From positions 1 to 6,793 of the forward strand of contig JAJXZV010000227.1 of assembly GCA_021779875.1 (NCBI GenBank): 6,793 nucleotides of DNA, in the 5' to 3' direction. The translations under genes and the position numbers were made by a program. Within the stretch, counting starts at the first letter, position 1, and every line of letters starts with the position of its first letter. The notes below the pieces were generated by a model. That model worked only from the letters and a program-made list of their open reading frames with translations. It had not been told where the DNA came from and did no database searches. Positions 1-6,211 of this stretch are shown here, one piece after another. The stretch comes from Pseudomonadota bacterium (GTDB lineage Bacteria; Pseudomonadota; Gammaproteobacteria; Steroidobacterales; Steroidobacteraceae).

Positions 1-573
1 GTGTCGATGAACCCGGGGGCGACCACGTTCACGGTGGACGCGTTGATCGCCGACGTCGAGGCGCGCGAGGGCCCCGTGAGCATCCTGTGCAACAACGCCG
101 GCATCACCCGCGACATGCTCTTGCTGCGCATGAAGGCGCAGGACTGGGACGCCGTGATCGAGACCAACCTGTCCTCGGTGTTCCGGATGTCGAAGGCCGT
201 GCTTCGCGGCATGATGAAGGCGCGCAAGGGGCGCATCGTCAGCATCGCCTCCGTGGTCGGCGCCACCGGCAACGCCGGGCAGGCGAACTACGCGGCTTCC
301 AAGGCGGGAATGGTCGGGTTCAGCAAGTCGCTCGCCCGCGAGGTCGGCTCGCGCGGCATCACCGTGAACGTGGTCGCCCCCGGGTTCATCGACACCGACA
401 TGACGCGGGCCCTCGGCGAGGATCAGCGCGCCGCCCTGGAGGCCCAGATCCCGCTCGCCCGGTTAGGCGGCGCCGACGACGTTGCCGCGGCGGTGGCCTT
501 CCTGGCCTCCTCCGAGGCGGCCTACGTCACCGGTGAGACCCTGCACGTCAACGGCGGCATGTTCATGGCCTGA
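1..573 (+). CDS. fabG: 3-oxoacyl-[acyl-carrier-protein] reductase FabG (5' partial)
   Basis: This is the NADPH-dependent beta-ketoacyl-ACP reductase of type II fatty acid synthesis, a cytoplasmic tetrameric short-chain dehydrogenase. The 190 visible residues align without gaps to E. coli FabG from about residue 55 to the C-terminus. About 54 residues, including the N-terminal Rossmann glycine motif, therefore lie upstream of the window, and the GTG at base 1 is an internal valine codon rather than a start. Visible landmarks are NNAG (31-34), the tetrad Asn56 (ETNLSSVF), Ser84, Tyr97 and Lys101 (YxxxK), the PGFIDTDM segment (127-134) and the typical C-terminus ending HVNGGMFMA. All four catalytic residues are present, so the enzyme should be active. 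It ends in TGA and is followed by 222 non-coding bases before acpP. fabD is the usual upstream neighbour but is not visible. Identification is very secure. Confidence 0.97.
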   Translation: MSMNPGATTFTVDALIADVEAREGPVSILCNNAGITRDMLLLRMKAQDWDAVIETNLSSVFRMSKAVLRGMMKARKGRIVSIASVVGATGNAGQANYAASKAGMVGFSKSLAREVGSRGITVNVVAPGFIDTDMTRALGEDQRAALEAQIPLARLGGADDVAAAVAFLASSEAAYVTGETLHVNGGMFMA

Positions 574-582
574 GGGGCCGTG

Positions 583-658
583 GCGGGCGGTTTCGGGCCG
601 GCGCGGGCGCCGGCCCGGGCGCCCCGGCCTGCCGCTTTCCCCTCACCGGACCGCCCGC
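583..658. repeat. Nested inverted repeats downstream of fabG
   Basis: An outer 9-bp inverted repeat pairs GCGGGCGGT (583-591) with ACCGCCCGC (650-658), and two further G-T wobble pairs can extend it inward. Inside it, GGGCCGGCGC (595-604) is the reverse complement of GCGCCGGCCC (607-616), giving a very stable GC-only hairpin of about 9 bp with a 4-base loop. The transcript could fold into a compact structure just after the fabG stop. No T-tract follows, so it does not look like a classical intrinsic terminator. It could protect the 3' end of the upstream mRNA, pause polymerase or assist Rho-dependent termination. It could also be chance in very GC-rich DNA. The complementarity is seen directly; a function is inference. 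Confidence 0.4.
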
Positions 659-704
659 GGCTGTCAAGCGCGGCACCGAGGTAGCCGCCGTCGCCGCGTT
701 CACA

Positions 705-710
705 TAAAAT
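705..710 (+). promoter_or_regulatory. Candidate -10 box of an acpP promoter
   Basis: TAAAAT matches the sigma-70 -10 consensus TATAAT at five of six bases. It lies in a short AT-rich patch (699-712) that stands out from the surrounding GC-rich DNA. Transcription would start near base 717 and give a leader of about 80 bases ahead of acpP. No convincing -35 box is seen at 16-18 bp upstream (around 681-688), and there is no extended -10 TGn, so the call is tentative. An independent acpP promoter is expected because ACP is needed in much larger amounts than its neighbours. Confidence 0.35.
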
Positions 711-780
711 ACGCGCCCTGTTGCTTCCTCGAGATTGGGATTTCGGCCCTTCGGGAGCGGCAAGCGTTCAATACTCTCGA

Positions 781-785
781 GAGGA
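781..785 (+). promoter_or_regulatory. acpP ribosome binding site
   Basis: GAGGA lies 10 bases before the ATG at 796 and supports that codon rather than an upstream in-frame start as the acpP initiation site. It overlaps the perfect palindrome CTCTCGAGAG (774-783). Part of that palindrome (775-781) can also pair with CTCGAGA at 728-734 in the leader, which would partly cover the site. Confidence 0.7.
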
Positions 786-795
786 CACCATAACG

Positions 796-1038
796 ATGAG
801 CACCGTTGAGCAGCAGGTTAAGAAGATCGTGGCCGAGCAGTTGGGGGTCAAAGAAGAAGAAGTCACCAACGACGCATCCTTCGTCGACGATCTGGGAGCG
901 GACTCGCTGGACACCGTCGAACTCGTGATGGCGCTCGAGGAGGAATTCGAGACCGAAATCCCCGACGAGGACGCGGAAAAGATCACCACGGTCCAGCAGG
1001 CCATTGACTACATCAATTCCCACAAGGGCAAGGGCTGA
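796..1038 (+). CDS. acpP: Acyl carrier protein AcpP
   Basis: AcpP is the small acidic cytoplasmic protein that carries growing acyl chains as thioesters on a 4'-phosphopantetheine arm. The product has 80 residues (E. coli 78) and is nearly collinear with E. coli AcpP. Ser37, in the motif [18 protein letters not shown], is the phosphopantetheine attachment site (Ser36 when the initiator Met is not counted). Helix II, the recognition helix for FabG, FabF and other partners, is essentially identical to that of E. coli. The C-terminus carries a short lysine/glycine tail (KGKG). The ATG at 796 was chosen because the family begins MSTxEQ and GAGGA stands 10 bases upstream. The frame stays open back to 721, but that stretch resembles no ACP. 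The gene is noticeably less GC-rich than its neighbours, with many AAG, GAA and GAC codons, as expected for a very highly expressed gene. Confidence 0.98.
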   Translation: MSTVEQQVKKIVAEQLGVKEEEVTNDASFVDDLGADSLDTVELVMALEEEFETEIPDEDAEKITTVQQAIDYINSHKGKG

Positions 1039-1059
1039 CGCCCAGAGCGGTCCGGCACG

Positions 1060-1081
1060 GCCGACGTCGCCCGAGGTCGGC
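1060..1081 (+). other. Hairpin alternative to the acpP terminator stem
   Basis: GCCGAC (1060-1065) and GTCGGC (1076-1081) form a 6-bp stem with a 10-base loop. Its right arm shares GGC (1079-1081) with the left arm of the terminator hairpin just downstream, so the two cannot form fully at the same time. This is the geometry of an antiterminator, although a simple stacking of chance hairpins in GC-rich DNA is equally possible. Confidence 0.3.
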
Positions 1082-1105
1082 GCGCCGCGGCCGCGCGCCA
1101 TTTTT
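1079..1105 (+). terminator. Probable intrinsic terminator/attenuator between acpP and fabF
   Basis: GGCGCGC (1079-1085) is the exact reverse complement of GCGCGCC (1093-1099). The 7-bp all-GC stem has a 7-base loop and is followed by one A and then five T (1101-1105), which is the standard layout of a Rho-independent terminator. It begins about 40 bases after the acpP stop and ends 16 bases before the fabF ribosome binding site. If it is partly efficient it would release many short acpP transcripts and allow a smaller read-through to fabF and the operon beyond, matching the known excess of ACP over its partner enzymes. The T-tract is short, so incomplete termination is likely. No obvious separate fabF promoter is visible in the gap. 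Confidence 0.6.
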
Positions 1106-1120
1106 CAGAGGTTCGGTTCC

Positions 1121-1125
1121 AGGAG
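1121..1125 (+). promoter_or_regulatory. Strong ribosome binding site that fixes the TTG start of fabF
   Basis: AGGAG is a near-consensus Shine-Dalgarno sequence placed 6 bases before TTG at 1132. It decides the start of fabF, where no ATG or GTG is available at the conserved N-terminus. Confidence 0.85.
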
Positions 1126-1131
1126 TCGCCG

Positions 1132-2373
1132 TTGAGCAAACGACGCGTCGTTGTTACGGGTTTGGGTGTGGTTTCGCCGGTCGGCAACGACGTGGCGACG
1201 GCATGGAGCGCGATCGTCGCGGGCAAGAGCGGCATCGCGCCCGTCGAGCGTTTCGACACGGCCAGCTTTCCGACCCATTTCTGCGGCGAGATTCGCGGGC
1301 TCGACCTGGAGCCGTACTTCAGCGCCAAGGAGGCGCGCCGCATGGACGCCTTCATGCAATACGGCGTGGTGGCGGGCATGCAGGCGATGCGCGACTCCGG
1401 CCTGGTGGTCACCGAGGCCAATTGCGACCGCGTCGGGGTGTTCATGGGATCCGGCATGGGCGGCCTGGAGTCGATCGAGGAGACCTACGACAAGTTCCTC
1501 GAGACCCATTCGCCCAAGAAGGTGTCGCCGTTCTTCATCCCGGGCAGCATCATCAACCTGGTGAGCGGCCACCTGTCGATCGCCTTCAACCTGACCGGGC
1601 CCAATCTCGCGGTGGCGACCGCGTGCACGACCTCCACGCATGCCCTGGGTCTCGCCGCGCGGCTCATCCAGTACGGCGAAGCCGACGCCATGCTCGCGGG
1701 CGGCTCCGAGATGGCCACCTGTCCGACCGGAATGAGCGGCTTCTCGCAGGCGAAGGCGCTGTCCCAGCGCAACGACGACCCGCAGGCCGCGAGCCGCCCC
1801 TGGGATCGCGACCGCGACGGATTCGTGATGGGCGACGGCGCCGGCGCCATGATGCTCGAGGAGTACGAACAGGCCAAGGCGCGCGGCGCGCGGATCTATG
1901 CCGAGCTCGTGGGCTTCGGCATGAGCGGCGACGCCTATCACGTGACCTCGCCGCCCGAGAACGGCGAGGGCGCGCGCAAGTCCATGGTGCGCGCGCTCGC
2001 GGATGCGCGGCTGAACCCGGATCAGGTCCAGTACGTGAACGCGCACGCGACCTCGACCGAGCTCGGCGATCGCGCCGAGACCATCGCCATCCGGCGCGCG
2101 TTCGGGCCGGCGGCCGATCGGCTCGCCGTCAGCTCGACCAAGTCGATGACCGGGCATCTGCTCGGCGCCGCGGGCGTGGTCGAGGCCATCTTCTCGGTGC
2201 TGGCGCTGCGCGACCAGGTCGCGCCGCCCACCATCAATCTCGACCATCCGGGCGAGGGGTGTGATCTCGACTACGTACCGAAGCAGGCGCGCCGGATGCC
2301 GCTCGAGCACGTGCTGTCGAACTCGTTTGGCTTCGGTGGCACCAACGGTTCGCTCGTTTTCCGCCGAGTTTGA
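1132..2373 (+). CDS. fabF: 3-oxoacyl-[acyl-carrier-protein] synthase II FabF
   Basis: FabF is beta-ketoacyl-ACP synthase II, the cytoplasmic homodimeric condensing enzyme that extends acyl-ACP with malonyl-ACP. It is important for elongating palmitoleate to cis-vaccenate. The length, 413 residues, equals that of E. coli FabF, and the two align end to end. The thiolase-fold catalytic residues are Cys165 (ATACTTS), His305 (NAHATST), Lys337 (SSTKSMTGH) and His342, with the glycine-rich [11 protein letters not shown] near the C-terminus (398-408). The start is TTG, supported by AGGAG 6 bases upstream and by the family N-terminus [13 protein letters not shown] small oddity is Glu310 after the HATST motif, where the E. 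coli enzyme and most relatives have Pro. FabB is excluded by the closer match to FabF and by the gene order. Its 3' end overlaps the start of pabB in another frame. Confidence 0.97.
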   Translation: MSKRRVVVTGLGVVSPVGNDVATAWSAIVAGKSGIAPVERFDTASFPTHFCGEIRGLDLEPYFSAKEARRMDAFMQYGVVAGMQAMRDSGLVVTEANCDRVGVFMGSGMGGLESIEETYDKFLETHSPKKVSPFFIPGSIINLVSGHLSIAFNLTGPNLAVATACTTSTHALGLAARLIQYGEADAMLAGGSEMATCPTGMSGFSQAKALSQRNDDPQAASRPWDRDRDGFVMGDGAGAMMLEEYEQAKARGARIYAELVGFGMSGDAYHVTSPPENGEGARKSMVRALADARLNPDQVQYVNAHATSTELGDRAETIAIRRAFGPAADRLAVSSTKSMTGHLLGAAGVVEAIFSVLALRDQVAPPTINLDHPGEGCDLDYVPKQARRMPLEHVLSNSFGFGGTNGSLVFRRV

Positions 2374-3721
2374 GCCGCTGGCGCTGATCGAGCGCCACCC
2401 GGAGCGGTATCCCGGCTGGCTCGAGAGCAGCGCGCCGCCCGGCGCGGCGGGTCGTGAACCGGATGCGGTCGCACGCTTCGACGTCCTGCCCATCGGCACC
2501 GGCGAGTGCCTGCGCCTGGATGCCGACCGGCGGCTGTCCGGACCGTATTCGGCCGGCGCAGGCGGATTCCTCGAGGCCCTGGATGCCTGGTGGCGCTCGC
2601 TGCCGCCCCCGGCCGCCGGCTCGCCGCCGCCGTTCGGCGGCGGCTGGCTCCTGTACCTCGGCTACGAGCTGGCCGCGGAAGTCGAACCGCGCCTCGATCT
2701 GCCCCGATCGCCCGACCCCTGGATTGCACTCGCCTGGCGCACCCCGGCGGCCTGGGTGCGCGAGCGCGGCAGCGGTCGGGCATGGGTGGTCGCCGAGCCG
2801 GGCCACGAGGGCCTGATCGAGGAGTTCAGCGCGCACGCCCGGGCGGCCGCGGCCGCGCCGGGACCGGGACCGGGACCGGGACCGGTCGAGCCGACGCTCG
2901 AGGTGCGGGAGGAGCCGCCGGAGCGCTTTCTCGACGCGGTGGACCGGGCGCTCGCCCACATCGCGGCCGGGGACGTGTATCAGGCCAATCTATCGCGGGG
3001 CTGGACCGCCCAAGCGCCCGGACCCGTCGATCCGGTGGGCCTGTATCGCCGCCTGCGCACCGCCAATCCCGCGCCGTTCTCCGCCTTGCTGCGCGACGGG
3101 GATTTCGCCATCGTCAGCTCCTCGCCCGAGCGGCTGGTGAGCATCCGGGCCGGCCGGGTGGCGACCCGGCCCATCGCCGGCACGCGCCCCCGCGGGACCA
3201 CGGCCGCACGCGACGCCGAACTGATCGCCTCGCTCCTCGACAACGAGAAGGAGCGGGCGGAGCACGTGATGCTCATCGACCTCGAGCGCAACGATCTCGG
3301 CCGCGTCTGCGCCGGCGGCTCGGTGCGCGTCGACGAGTACATGACGGTGGAGAGCTACGCGCACGTGCACCACATCGTCTCGAACGTGAGCGGGCGGCTG
3401 CGCGCGGGGGTCACGCCGGTGCAGGTGATCCGCGCCCTGTTCCCCGGCGGCACCATCACGGGATGCCCGAAGGTGCGCTGCATGCAGATCATCGCCGAGC
3501 TCGAGGCCGCGGGCCGCGGCGCCTACACCGGGTCGATCGGCTATCTCGACCGAGCGGGCGGCCTCGACCTCAACATCCTGATTCGCACCATCACGGCGCG
3601 CGGCGCCGCACTGGGATTCCGCGCCGGCGCGGGCATCGTCGCCGATTCCGTGCCCGCCCAGGAGCTGGCCGAGACCCGCGCCAAGGCCGAGGGGCTGCTG
3701 CGGGCGGTGGGCCCGCCGTGA
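2336..3721 (+). CDS. pabB: Aminodeoxychorismate synthase component I PabB
   Basis: PabB converts chorismate plus ammonia (supplied by glutaminase PabA, not in this window) to 4-amino-4-deoxychorismate for folate synthesis. The chosen GTG start gives 461 residues, close to E. coli PabB (453). An N-terminal domain (about 14-165, with PGWLES at 26-31) is joined by a Gly-Pro linker (about 175-183) to the chorismate-binding domain (about 195-455). Visible motifs are YQANLS (215-220), SSSPERL (261-267), PIAGT (279-283), [12 protein letters not shown] (314-325), [12 protein letters not shown] (370-381) and GAGIVADS (431-438). [10 protein letters not shown] and [10 protein letters not shown] resemble PabB more than TrpE, and the pabC neighbour agrees. 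However, Ala281 stands where E. coli PabB has its catalytic lysine (PIKGT). The start is uncertain: no ATG, GTG or TTG lies between the fabF stop and the conserved region, so initiation must lie inside fabF (GTG 2336, TTG 2327 or GTG 2261) or use CTG 2378/2384. No clear ribosome binding site is seen. TrpE is the main alternative. Confidence 0.88.
   Translation: MAPTVRSFSAEFEPLALIERHPERYPGWLESSAPPGAAGREPDAVARFDVLPIGTGECLRLDADRRLSGPYSAGAGGFLEALDAWWRSLPPPAAGSPPPFGGGWLLYLGYELAAEVEPRLDLPRSPDPWIALAWRTPAAWVRERGSGRAWVVAEPGHEGLIEEFSAHARAAAAAPGPGPGPGPVEPTLEVREEPPERFLDAVDRALAHIAAGDVYQANLSRGWTAQAPGPVDPVGLYRRLRTANPAPFSALLRDGDFAIVSSSPERLVSIRAGRVATRPIAGTRPRGTTAARDAELIASLLDNEKERAEHVMLIDLERNDLGRVCAGGSVRVDEYMTVESYAHVHHIVSNVSGRLRAGVTPVQVIRALFPGGTITGCPKVRCMQIIAELEAAGRGAYTGSIGYLDRAGGLDLNILIRTITARGAALGFRAGAGIVADSVPAQELAETRAKAEGLLRAVGPP
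2858..2885 (+). repeat. Tandem hexanucleotide GGGACC repeat inside pabB
   Basis: Four perfect copies of GGGACC (2860-2883), with matching partial copies on both sides, make 28 bases of uninterrupted 6-base periodicity. In the pabB frame it encodes alternating Gly-Pro in the linker between the N-terminal and chorismate-binding domains. Gain or loss of a unit would change the linker by two residues and keep the frame, so replication slippage here would be tolerated. Confidence 0.9.
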
Positions 3722-4539
3722 GCGTGTGGGTGAACGGCCGGCGCGGCGGCGCGCTCGATCCGGGCGATCGCGGCCTGCAGTACGGCGACGGCCTGTTCGA
3801 GACCATGCGCGTGCGGCGCGGAGCGGTGCGCCTGCTGGGCTTGCACCTCGAGCGGCTGTACGCGGGCTGTGCGCGCCTCGACCTGCGGCCGCCGCCCCGC
3901 GCGCGGCTGCGGCGCGAACTCGAGCGCGCCGCCGCGCAAGCCGATGAGGCCGTGCTCAAACTGATCGTCACGCGCGGCGCCGGCTCGCGCGGTTACCGGC
4001 CGAGCGGCACCCTGCGCGCCACGCGCATCGTGTCGCTGCATCCGCCGCCGCCCGCGCGGGGCGCCGGCCGGGCGGTCGTGATCCGTCTGTGCGCCACGCC
4101 GGTGGGGATCAATCCGCGCCTGGCCGGAATGAAGACGCTCAATCGGCTCGAATCGGTGCTGGCGCGCGGCGAGTGGCGCGACGAGCGCATCTGGGAGGGC
4201 CTGATGGCCGATACGGACGGGTACCTGGTCTGCGGTACCATGTCGAACCTGTTCGTGCGCCGGGGATCGTTCCTGCTGACGCCCGCGCTCGATCGCTGCG
4301 GGGTCGCGGGCGTGATGCGCCGTTGGGTGCTCGAGCAGGCGCCGGCCGCGGGTCTGCGCGCGGTGGAAGGTCGCCTGCGCCTCGAGGACGTGGAGCGGGC
4401 CGATGAGGTTTTCATGACCAATGCCGTGGCGGGAGTCGTTGCCGTGGCCGCGCTGGCGCGCGGCCGGCGGCGTCTGCGGCTGCCCGCGACCGGCCACACC
4501 GCGGCGCGCGCCTTCGGGGCCCGATTGGAGGCGCTGTGA
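3718..4539 (+). CDS. pabC: Aminodeoxychorismate lyase PabC
   Basis: PabC is a PLP-dependent fold-type IV enzyme that removes pyruvate from 4-amino-4-deoxychorismate to give p-aminobenzoate, the step after PabB. The product has 273 residues (E. coli 269). Landmarks are DRGLQYGDGLFETMRV (17-32) with the active-site Thr29, GAGSRGY (87-93), the PLP Schiff-base Lys139 in GMKTLNRLES (137-146), GTMSNLF (173-179) and the segment TPALDRCGVAGVMR (188-201). The GTG start at 3718 shares GTGA with the pabB stop and matches the family N-terminus, indicating translational coupling with pabB. The frame is open for over 1 kb upstream through pabB, but that part is only a high-GC shadow. Cys172 stands where related enzymes, including E. 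coli PabC (TECCAANLF), have a glutamate that contacts the PLP ring nitrogen. A D-amino-acid or branched-chain aminotransferase of the same fold is the alternative, made unlikely by the pabB and mltG neighbours. Confidence 0.93.
   Translation: MSVWVNGRRGGALDPGDRGLQYGDGLFETMRVRRGAVRLLGLHLERLYAGCARLDLRPPPRARLRRELERAAAQADEAVLKLIVTRGAGSRGYRPSGTLRATRIVSLHPPPPARGAGRAVVIRLCATPVGINPRLAGMKTLNRLESVLARGEWRDERIWEGLMADTDGYLVCGTMSNLFVRRGSFLLTPALDRCGVAGVMRRWVLEQAPAAGLRAVEGRLRLEDVERADEVFMTNAVAGVVAVAALARGRRRLRLPATGHTAARAFGARLEAL
4527..4531 (+). promoter_or_regulatory. mltG ribosome binding site within the pabC end
   Basis: GGAGG is a full-strength Shine-Dalgarno sequence 4 bases ahead of the GTG at 4536. It lies inside the last codons of pabC. 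The spacing is tight, but it supports the GTG that overlaps the pabC stop as the mltG start. Confidence 0.65.
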
Positions 4540-5561
4540 GGCGCCCGCGGCGCCTCCTCGCGGCGCTCGCGCTGTTGGCCGCCGCCGGCGCGACTCTGGC
4601 GTGGTCGGCCTGGCGCAGCCTCGATGAGCCGCTCGCGGTCGCCGAACCGTTGGTGTTCAAAGTGGCCCCGGGATCGACGCTCGCGCGCGTCGCGGCGCAG
4701 CTCGCGGCGCGCGGCGTGGTCGCGCAGCCGCGCTCGTGGGTCCTGTACGCGAGGTGGCGCGGCCTGGCCGCGGCCATCAAGGCCGGCGAGTACGAGATCC
4801 TGCCGGGAAGCACGCCGCGCCGGCTCCTCGAGCAGATGGTCTCCGGTCAGGTGCTGCTGCACTCGATCACCGTCGTCGATGGCTGGCGCACCGCCGATCT
4901 GCTCGCGGCCCTGCGCCGCAATCCCGACGTCGCCTCGACCCCGGGCGTGGCGCCGGAGGCCTTGATGGATCGGCTCGGCGAGCCGGGCGTGTCGCCGGAG
5001 GGGCAGTTCCTGCCCGAGACCTACCGGTTCCCCGCGGGCACCAGCGATCTCGAGCTGCTGCGCCAGGCGCACGCCGCGCTCGCGCGCGTGCTGGCGGCCG
5101 AGTGGGCGGCGCGCGACCCGAAGGTGCCGCTCGCGAGTCCCGGGCAGTTGCTCATCATGGCCTCCATCGTCGAGAAGGAGAGCGGCCTGGCGCGAGAACT
5201 GCCGCAGATCGCCGGCCTGTACCTGCACCGCCTCGCCATCGGCATGCGCCTGCAGGCCGATCCGACCGTGATCTACGGCCTCGGGGCGCGCTACGACGGC
5301 AGTCTGCACACGGTGGATCTGCAGACCGACGGGCCGTACAACACCTACACGCGCGCGGGCCTGCCCCCCACGCCGATCGCGTTGCCGGGCGCGGCCGCCC
5401 TGCACGCCACCGCGCATCCGAGCGCGACCGACGCCCTGTACTTCGTGGCCTCGGACAAGGACGACGGCAGCCACGTGTTCTCGGCGACCCTCGCCGAGCA
5501 CAATGCCGCGGTGGCCGATTACGTGGCGCATCTGCGGCGCAAGTCGCGGGGCGCGCCATGA
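4536..5561 (+). CDS. mltG: Endolytic murein transglycosylase MltG (YceG)
   Basis: MltG is an inner-membrane lytic transglycosylase that cuts nascent glycan strands internally and is thought to act as a terminase for peptidoglycan polymerisation. The product has 341 residues (E. coli 340). An Arg-rich start (MRRPRR) and a hydrophobic segment at about 7-26 form a single N-terminal membrane anchor, leaving the rest periplasmic. A LysM-like subdomain spans about 38-90 (VFKVAPGSTLARVAAQL), followed by the YceG catalytic domain with EGQFLPETYRFPAGT (155-169). The catalytic Glu213 lies in ASIVEKES (209-216), equivalent to E. coli Glu218. Further landmarks are MRLQADPTVIYGLG (237-250), YNTYTRAGLPPTPIALPG (268-285) and LYFVA (301-305). 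The GTG start shares GTGA with the pabC stop and has GGAGG just upstream. All catalytic landmarks are intact. Position between pabC and tmk is the same as in E. coli. Confidence 0.95.
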   Translation: MRRPRRLLAALALLAAAGATLAWSAWRSLDEPLAVAEPLVFKVAPGSTLARVAAQLAARGVVAQPRSWVLYARWRGLAAAIKAGEYEILPGSTPRRLLEQMVSGQVLLHSITVVDGWRTADLLAALRRNPDVASTPGVAPEALMDRLGEPGVSPEGQFLPETYRFPAGTSDLELLRQAHAALARVLAAEWAARDPKVPLASPGQLLIMASIVEKESGLARELPQIAGLYLHRLAIGMRLQADPTVIYGLGARYDGSLHTVDLQTDGPYNTYTRAGLPPTPIALPGAAALHATAHPSATDALYFVASDKDDGSHVFSATLAEHNAAVADYVAHLRRKSRGAP

Positions 5562-6211
5562 GCGCGCAGGCGCCGCGGTTCGTGACCTTCGAGGGCATCG
5601 AGGGGGTCGGCAAGAGCACGCAGCTGCGCCGAGTGTCCGAGTGGCTGACCTCGCGCGGCGTGGCGCACGTGGTCACCCGCGAGCCCGGCGGCACGCCGCT
5701 CGCCGAGCGGATCCGCTCCCTGGTGCTGACGGCGGACGGCGAGCCGGTGCCGATCGTCGGCGAGCTGCTGCTGATGTTCGCCGCCCGCGCGGTCCACCTC
5801 GCCAACCACATCGAGCCGAATCTCGCCGCGGGCCGCTGGGTGTTGTGCGACCGGTTCACCGACGCCACCTACGCGTATCAGGGCGGCGGCCGCGGCGTCC
5901 CGACCGCCGACATCGCCCGCCTCGAGACCCTGGTCCAGGGCGACCGTCGACCGGATCTGACGTTGCTCCTGGACGTGCCGGTGGCGGTGGGGCTCGGCCG
6001 CGCCGGGCGGCGCAATGCCGCCGCGGCGGGCGTCGACCCGGACCGCTTCGAACGCGAGCGTGCCGAATTCTTCGAACGGGTGCGCGCCGAGTATCTGGCG
6101 CGTGCCGCCGCCGAGCCCGGACGAATCGCCGTGATCGACGCCGCGGGGCCGATCGACCAGGTCGGCGCACGCATCCACGAAGTGCTGCGGGGGCGCGCAT
6201 GGATGCCCTGA
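5558..6211 (+). CDS. tmk: Thymidylate kinase (dTMP kinase)
   Basis: Tmk phosphorylates dTMP to dTDP with ATP in the cytoplasm, an essential step of dTTP synthesis. The product has 217 residues (E. coli 213). Landmarks are the P-loop GIEGVGKST (13-21), TREPGGTPLAE (40-50) for dTMP binding, CDRFTDATYAYQGGGRG (97-113) with the Asp-Arg pair 98-99, RRPDLTLLLDV (130-140), and an Arg-rich LID region (about 146-168) ending DRFERE. The P-loop has no basic residue between the glycines and the LID is rich in arginine, which is the E. coli-like type II arrangement. The ATG at 5558 shares ATGA with the mltG stop; the upstream sequence has only a weak G-rich ribosome site, so coupling to mltG translation is likely. 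The open frame continues far upstream through mltG as a shadow and is not part of the protein. Confidence 0.96.
   Translation: MSAQAPRFVTFEGIEGVGKSTQLRRVSEWLTSRGVAHVVTREPGGTPLAERIRSLVLTADGEPVPIVGELLLMFAARAVHLANHIEPNLAAGRWVLCDRFTDATYAYQGGGRGVPTADIARLETLVQGDRRPDLTLLLDVPVAVGLGRAGRRNAAAAGVDPDRFERERAEFFERVRAEYLARAAAEPGRIAVIDAAGPIDQVGARIHEVLRGRAWMP

Noticed and set aside
1..3. GTG at the first base as a true start of fabG.
   Set aside because: The protein aligns with FabG from about residue 55 onward and would lack its NADPH-binding glycine motif. The gene is simply cut by the window edge.
595..616. The hairpin after fabG as a Rho-independent terminator.
   Set aside because: The stem is strong but no run of T follows it on either strand.
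721..795. An upstream start for acpP giving a 105-residue protein.
   Set aside because: The added 25 residues do not resemble any ACP, they include the ribosome binding site, and the family N-terminus MSTxEQ starts at 796.
1105..2499. A 464-codon open frame on the - strand opposite fabF, with other long antisense frames across 3541-5531.
   Set aside because: The translations are Arg/His/Ala-rich and have no recognisable motif. Long antisense frames are expected opposite GC-rich genes with high third-position GC, and fabF, pabC and mltG on the + strand are certain.
2506..3717. An open frame running through pabB and into pabC, as if pabC were an N-terminally extended 677-residue protein.
   Set aside because: The upstream part is Arg/Gly-rich out-of-frame translation of pabB. 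PabC homology begins exactly at GTG 3718, which overlaps the pabB stop.
2336..3721. Annotation of the chorismate-binding enzyme as anthranilate synthase TrpE because of PIAGT and LES motifs.
   Set aside because: [12 protein letters not shown] and [10 protein letters not shown] are PabB-like and pabC follows directly. The call is kept as PabB, with the motif listed as a finding.
4736..5557. An open frame continuing upstream of tmk through mltG.
   Set aside because: It is a shadow of mltG. Thymidylate kinase homology begins at ATG 5558 within the ATGA overlap.
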